DNA of 64,000 bases from contig CM060990.1 of the NCBI GenBank assembly GCA_030765065.1, forward strand, positions 7,746,001 to 7,810,000, in the 5' to 3' direction. Shown piece by piece: positions 59,869 through 64,000 of this stretch. The notes under the pieces were generated by a model that was not told where the DNA came from, made no database searches, and saw only the letters and a program-made list of their open reading frames with translations. The stretch is from Deroplatys truncata (Eukaryota; Arthropoda; Insecta; Mantodea; Mantidae). A program made the translations under genes and the position numbers. Numbering within the stretch: the first letter of the stretch is position 1; each line of letters starts with the position of its first letter.

Positions 59869-60949
59869 CTCTCGAAAGTAATATTTTTTCAATACATGTA
59901 CCACGTGGCAAGAAGGACATTGATGGTTTATCCGGAAACGAACTACAGCTTCATAAATCCTCTGCTACACAGCAGTCCAGTTAGTTATAGGTGAATCTGA
60001 ACGAATACATTCTGTTTTATAAGTTGAACTGTTACAAGAATATCTACAAACTATTACGATCTAAACCGAGCTGCTTTATGTAGAGGAAGCGATGACATGC
60101 TGGGCGGGAAAAGTTGTAGTTCGTCCAACACCAAATGAGGCGCTCCCTTGGCACGTGGTTTTGTTTACAACTTCTTTGAACTTAAAGTGAAGCCATTTTA
60201 GAGTTCGGCATGTTCGTTGATCTTTCACAAACGAGTTAGAAATGGAACAAAAATGGATGTGCCTGATTATGTTTGACGCACAGAGAATAGGCAACATTTC
60301 TATCCTTGACACACTTGAAATAGAGTCTGCGAAAGCACCACATTTAATGTCCTTAATGTGGAGGCTTTTGTCATCAGTCACCAATGCTTGATATGAGAAT
60401 TTGGGACTTCAGACATCGTATATTCCCTACGAAATAATACAAAAATTTGGGATAAAAGTAACTTCTTCAGTAAAGAATATTTTTGGATCGCAATTAAATC
60501 GAATTAGTCATTGATATGTTTTACTCTAGGCACGGGTAGGGGTACGTATGAAACCAATATATTGTTACTTCTGGTGAATGCATTCTTAGCGTCAGTTGGC
60601 CCTAGAGAGCCTTAAAGAAATCACTAGTTCCTAAACCAGCGGTAGATAAGAGACTTGTAGGAGCCCACAAGGAATTACTCAGGAACAAAAATCACTTGAT
60701 TAACAAAAACTGTTTTTAACAATTTTATAGCAAGTAATAATTACAGTAAGTTTCCCATGTATTCGGTTTTCTCATAAGTTAATTCCCTTTTGTTATAAGT
60801 TCCATCGCCAAAATCCTGAAGACTCTATACCCGCTGCAAAGTTAGGTCATTAAGGTTGCCGATACACCCCTGAGACATAGGGTTGAATAGGTCGGTTTGT
60901 GTTTATGACTGAACTTGTATGTATCTGTTTGAACTTCTCATCAGCGCTT
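59869..60949. other. No recognised gene
   Basis: A minus-strand frame of 102 codons (60076-60384) shows no motif I know. Nothing else is recognised. Confidence 0.45.
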
Positions 60950-61330
60950 ACAGCCATGGAACATGAAAATAAAAATGAGCATTTTCGGCATCTTGTGTTT
61001 ATTTAATGCCGCAACGGTAAAAGTAGCTCTGAAACCAGAATGAACGTGTGTTCTGTGCTTCAAGAAAATACAGTGACGAATCGGGCATTTGAAAAGTAGT
61101 TTTCTCGAAATCTGGCAATCTTTATAAGACAAACCTCTAACAGGACGGCCTGTGGCCACAAACATGCATTTAATTGCAAAGAATCCACGAACGAGAAATT
61201 TATATATGAGGCAGGAGCTAAACATTCCCAATGCTACTGTAGGAAGGTATTTAAATAAGCTTGGTTCCTTAAATACAGAGGATCGTTTTATTGTCCGGCC
61301 CGAATCACCTGTATGCATGCTCCGCACTAC
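60950..61330 (+). pseudogene. Mariner transposase N-terminal remnant
   Basis: The plus strand gives EHFRHLVFI from 60977, followed after a stop by a stretch that ends in a decayed ARKWFARF-type motif. After a frameshift near 61130 comes GRPVATNMHLIAKN and NIPNATVGRYLNKLG. These are the first and second helix-turn-helix halves of a mariner (SETMAR-type) transposase, joined by the GRP linker. Two in-frame stops and a frameshift kill it, and no catalytic domain follows. Confidence 0.7.
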
Positions 61331-61410
61331 ATCATTCTAAACTCCCGCGTTATATACTCATTAGAAATAGTAACATGCACTATAATGCGTTCTAATCTTG
61401 TTATAAATTA

Positions 61411-61818
61411 TTATAAGTGGCGTTGAAAGTGGTATCCATTTGCATTGAGACGTTGCTGGCTTTCCTCGTCGTCACAACGTATTAATTCATCAACAATATT
61501 CACTTTAGAGGGTTTCGGTTTTAAAAGCTTAGCATCTGTATGAACGGAGGCTTTTGAAACACCCACTTGCTGTACAACAACTTTGGAGAGCGTTCGAATG
61601 ATTCACAAATTTCATAAATTCTTTTACTCCGTTAAAGTGCCTCTTTTTCCCTTCTTAGGATCAGCGTTAAGTGATCCCGTTGTCCGAAACTTATTAACCA
61701 GACATCTGACAGTATCTCTACTTGGAAATGTCACCTGAAATTGTCTACATGATTCGGATTTTACGTATGCTTCGTTCATAGATATTCTTTGTTCAAGCGT
61801 GAATTATTCGGTTGGCAT
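61411..61818 (-). pseudogene. Tc1/mariner-related transposase N-terminal remnant (DUF4817 type)
   Basis: The minus strand from ATG 61818 has an EQRISMNEAYVKSESCRQF stretch and FPSRDTVRCLVNKFRTTGSL, typical of the DNA-binding N-terminus of DUF4817-type transposases. KASVHTDAKLLKPKPSKVN follows. Stops at the fifth codon and in the middle show decay. It ends near 61411, where it faces the mariner remnant. The catalytic half is missing. Compare the fuller relative at 26965-27990. Confidence 0.72.
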
Positions 61819-61985
61819 TTCAGTGAACTTATAACAAGACGAGCAGCAAAAATAATAAAATACTCGAAAGTAATTCGCACACAACACAGATGTATGAATA
61901 AGCTTTCACTTTTGAGATGCACAATGAACAAACTTTGGTCTTTACAACACGAACGGAAGGCAGCCACTGACAGTTTGACATTCAC

Positions 61986-62790
61986 AGCCGATAAAGCGTA
62001 GCCTTGAAGGGGTCATTTACCGCTAGCGAGCTAGCGGAACGTACCGAGGTCAGTGCAGTGCAAAGCGAATCACGCATACACGCGATCGTGGCCAAGCCGC
62101 AAGACCACCGCTCGGTTATTTGCTATATACGTGTTGCTCAAAACCAACGACCAGATTTTGGTTCAACTCATTTCTACGTGCGATACATTATGGAGTAGTA
62201 ATAAAAATGATTTTCTGAAACAATAGCTCGCTGAAGAGTAGATAGTGTATGGCAATGCATCATGGCGCCAATCCCTATCACTTCCTAAACCAGGTGTTAT
62301 CCTAGGATGGTATGCTGTGATTTGGTTGCTTAAAATGACCATTGATTGCTTCCCTAAAATCCTGTTTTCAATTGTACTGATCAAACCCGAAATGTTTTCC
62401 GTCATGACAACGCTGGACTGCATACTTCAATGGTGACCGCCAGAAGTTGTGCAATTTAAAGTTTGATATGTTACTCCTTTTTGCAGATATTGCCTATTAC
62501 ATTCTCAGAATTTCTTAATGATAAATGGCTTATTTCCTTAGAGGAGTGAAAATGGAACCAGAAAACCTCCTTCTTTGGGAGACATGGGATATGTAAACAT
62601 TGAGAAAAGTGGAGCATAACCTGAATGAGCTTGTGTTTGAAACCTCCTTAGCCCACCCTGTATTGCCATATATGCACATGGAGGAGGTGAAACATAACAA
62701 CATAGCGAACGAATTTATGAGACAACTGAATACAAATAACCTTAAATCGCGCTAATGATTTACCCACACGCGTACAATAGGTATTTAAGG
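61986..62790. other. No recognised gene; small palindrome
   Basis: An 8-base inverted repeat with a 2-base gap (CCGCTAGC-GA-GCTAGCGG) is at 62020-62037. No gene is recognised. Confidence 0.45.
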
Positions 62791-63010
62791 CACGGACTCG
62801 TGAACGTAGGTCGGCGGTTCAAATCCCACCGGGACCATTCCCCGGACTGAGTTTTCTTCCAGGTTTTCCTCAGCCCTCATAACTGGTAAATGCCAGGGGG
62901 TACCCTATACTTTGGCCTGAGATGTTTCCTTCCTGAATTTCATGTATCATTAGTGTCCGCCACCTCAAGCGCCCTATACACTAAGAACGGACGTTAAACA
63001 CTACCAAAAA
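62791..63010 (+). mobile_element. tRNA-derived SINE
   Basis: A B box GGTTCAAATCC (62816-62826) is followed by GGTTTTCCTCAGCCCTCATA, AAATGCCAGGGGGTACC and a tail with TAAGAACGGACGTTAAACAC. This body style is well known in insect tRNA SINEs. The A box is degenerate. Confidence 0.7.
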
Positions 63011-63234
63011 AGCACGAGTGTTACGAACATTTTCAATCATCCCATATTTGTTTTTTACGCATAGATGTGCACAGTAACTTAAGGATAGAAGGCTTGTACT
63101 CTTGGTGTTAAAATTATCAATTGCACTAATCGTTTTATTTGTAGGATTTATTTTGATTACAACTATTTAGTAAACTGCTAAACAAATGACACTAAAGAAT
63201 CGATGTCATCAAATAACTGCGACGGCTTTCACAA

Positions 63235-63395
63235 CCGGAGTCTTATCATATTAATGTAATGAATTTCCGGGCTTTGTGGCCATTGTCTATTTGTGTATTT
63301 TCTAAAACAGTGCGTGATGAAACGTTCAGGTTTCAGAAAATAAAGAAATACACCTGGGCCACAAATCCCGGAAATTAATAATATTAATCAACGAC
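63235..63395. mobile_element. Inverted-repeat (MITE-like) element, about 160 bp
   Basis: GAATTTCCGGGCTTTGTGGC at 63261-63280 pairs with GGCCACAAATCCCGGAAATT at 63357-63376. Pairing continues outward through AT-rich ends and inward through TGTGTATTTTCT against GAAAATAAAGAAATACAC. The loop contains GCGTGATGAAACGTTC. No gene is inside. Confidence 0.7.
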
Positions 63396-64000
63396 ATCAT
63401 TCCACTGAATTTCTGTATTGTTGTTCGCTTAATTTTGTAGTTAAAATGAAAAATGGATTTAAGTGTAAAGTTTGTTATGGTTATTTAAATTTTCCTTCCA
63501 AACTAACACTGTAGATTTAAAGCAACACCTTTATATTTGTAGATCATTGTGAAATAGCTTGGTGTGAGAAAAATGTTAGTCATAACTCCGGTGAGTATAT
63601 GAGTCGAACAGCTTTCGAAGGAGGGCGCCGGCTGAAAAGTTTGGGAAGCACTGTTTTAAATTGACACACAGCCCTCTCCCACCGAGTGTTGACCTTAGCT
63701 CTGTTTGTTATCAGATCTGAACCTGACTTCATTCATGCGTTACTTTTCCATGTTTGTGTTATTTATACCTAATATTAACTAACATACGTCTAGTTAAATA
63801 CTTAAAATTGTCCCATTTTGAATATCCGTTAACTTAATGTTTTATATATAAAACGTTTCCTATTTCCTCTTCATTTTAGAGTTTCTTAATCGGAGCTGTC
63901 TGCTCTGCTTCGATTTGAAAATGTTACACCATTAAGAAGTCACACGTTAGTCAGCATTTTCCTGCGTGCTTAGCTTTGCTAGAAATGTGTAGTTTATAAG
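63396..64000. other. No recognised feature
   Basis: AT-rich DNA to the window end. Confidence 0.45.

Noticed and set aside
59269-59994. Overlapping open frames of 130-215 codons on both strands
   Set aside because: All run through one 26-bp tandem array. Several frames being open at once is a property of the unit, not evidence of genes.
60076-60384. Minus-strand frame of 102 codons
   Set aside because: No recognisable domain or codon bias; length is within chance for AT-moderate DNA of this size.

Overview
This window reads as non-coding, repeat-dominated nuclear DNA from a large-genome arthropod, most likely a hemimetabolous insect. The clues are insect-type transposon debris (mariner, a DUF4817-type Tc1/mariner relative, LINEs, a Ty3/Gypsy element), many tRNA-derived SINEs with pol III A and B boxes, and a short TTAGG-type telomere-like motif. 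The composition is AT-rich and no long intact reading frame belongs to a recognisable host gene. The order and species cannot be fixed from the sequence alone.

Layout. 1-4844 is a very large foldback (inverted repeat) with nearly identical but unequal arms and a 29-base spacer. Its inner arms carry a decayed fragment resembling a protein-primed (Polinton/virus-type) family B DNA polymerase. 4860-9540 holds local tandem duplications, some related to the inner foldback. 9540-9673 is a short terminal-inverted-repeat element, followed by a 57-bp minisatellite to 11400. 12840-14460 is a purine-rich degenerate array broken by SINEs. 14905-19000 is a second foldback (about 4.1 kb) with a SINE in one arm and an insertion of about 0.9 kb in the other. 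19000-22800 shows nothing recognisable.

22970-37560 is scattered debris: SINEs, a 104-bp tandem array, two degraded LINE reverse transcriptases, a DD41D Tc1/mariner-type transposase, a 45-bp array and two diverged relatives of the first foldback. 39720-40160 is a third relative. 40530-47640 is a satellite of about 110 copies of a 61-64-bp unit, with a SINE inside it. 52253-58973 is a complete but defective Ty3/Gypsy-type LTR retrotransposon on the minus strand (paired LTRs, 4-bp target duplication, gag and RNase H-integrase remains, no protease or reverse transcriptase). 59340-59868 is a 26-bp array. 60950-61820 holds two convergent transposase N-terminal remnants, and 62790-63395 a SINE and an inverted-repeat element.

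No set of genes works together here; the history is one of nested insertion, tandem amplification and inversion. The most interesting objects are the first foldback with its captured polymerase-like segment and dispersed relatives, and the second foldback. Alignments were done by eye, so percentages and boundaries are approximate.
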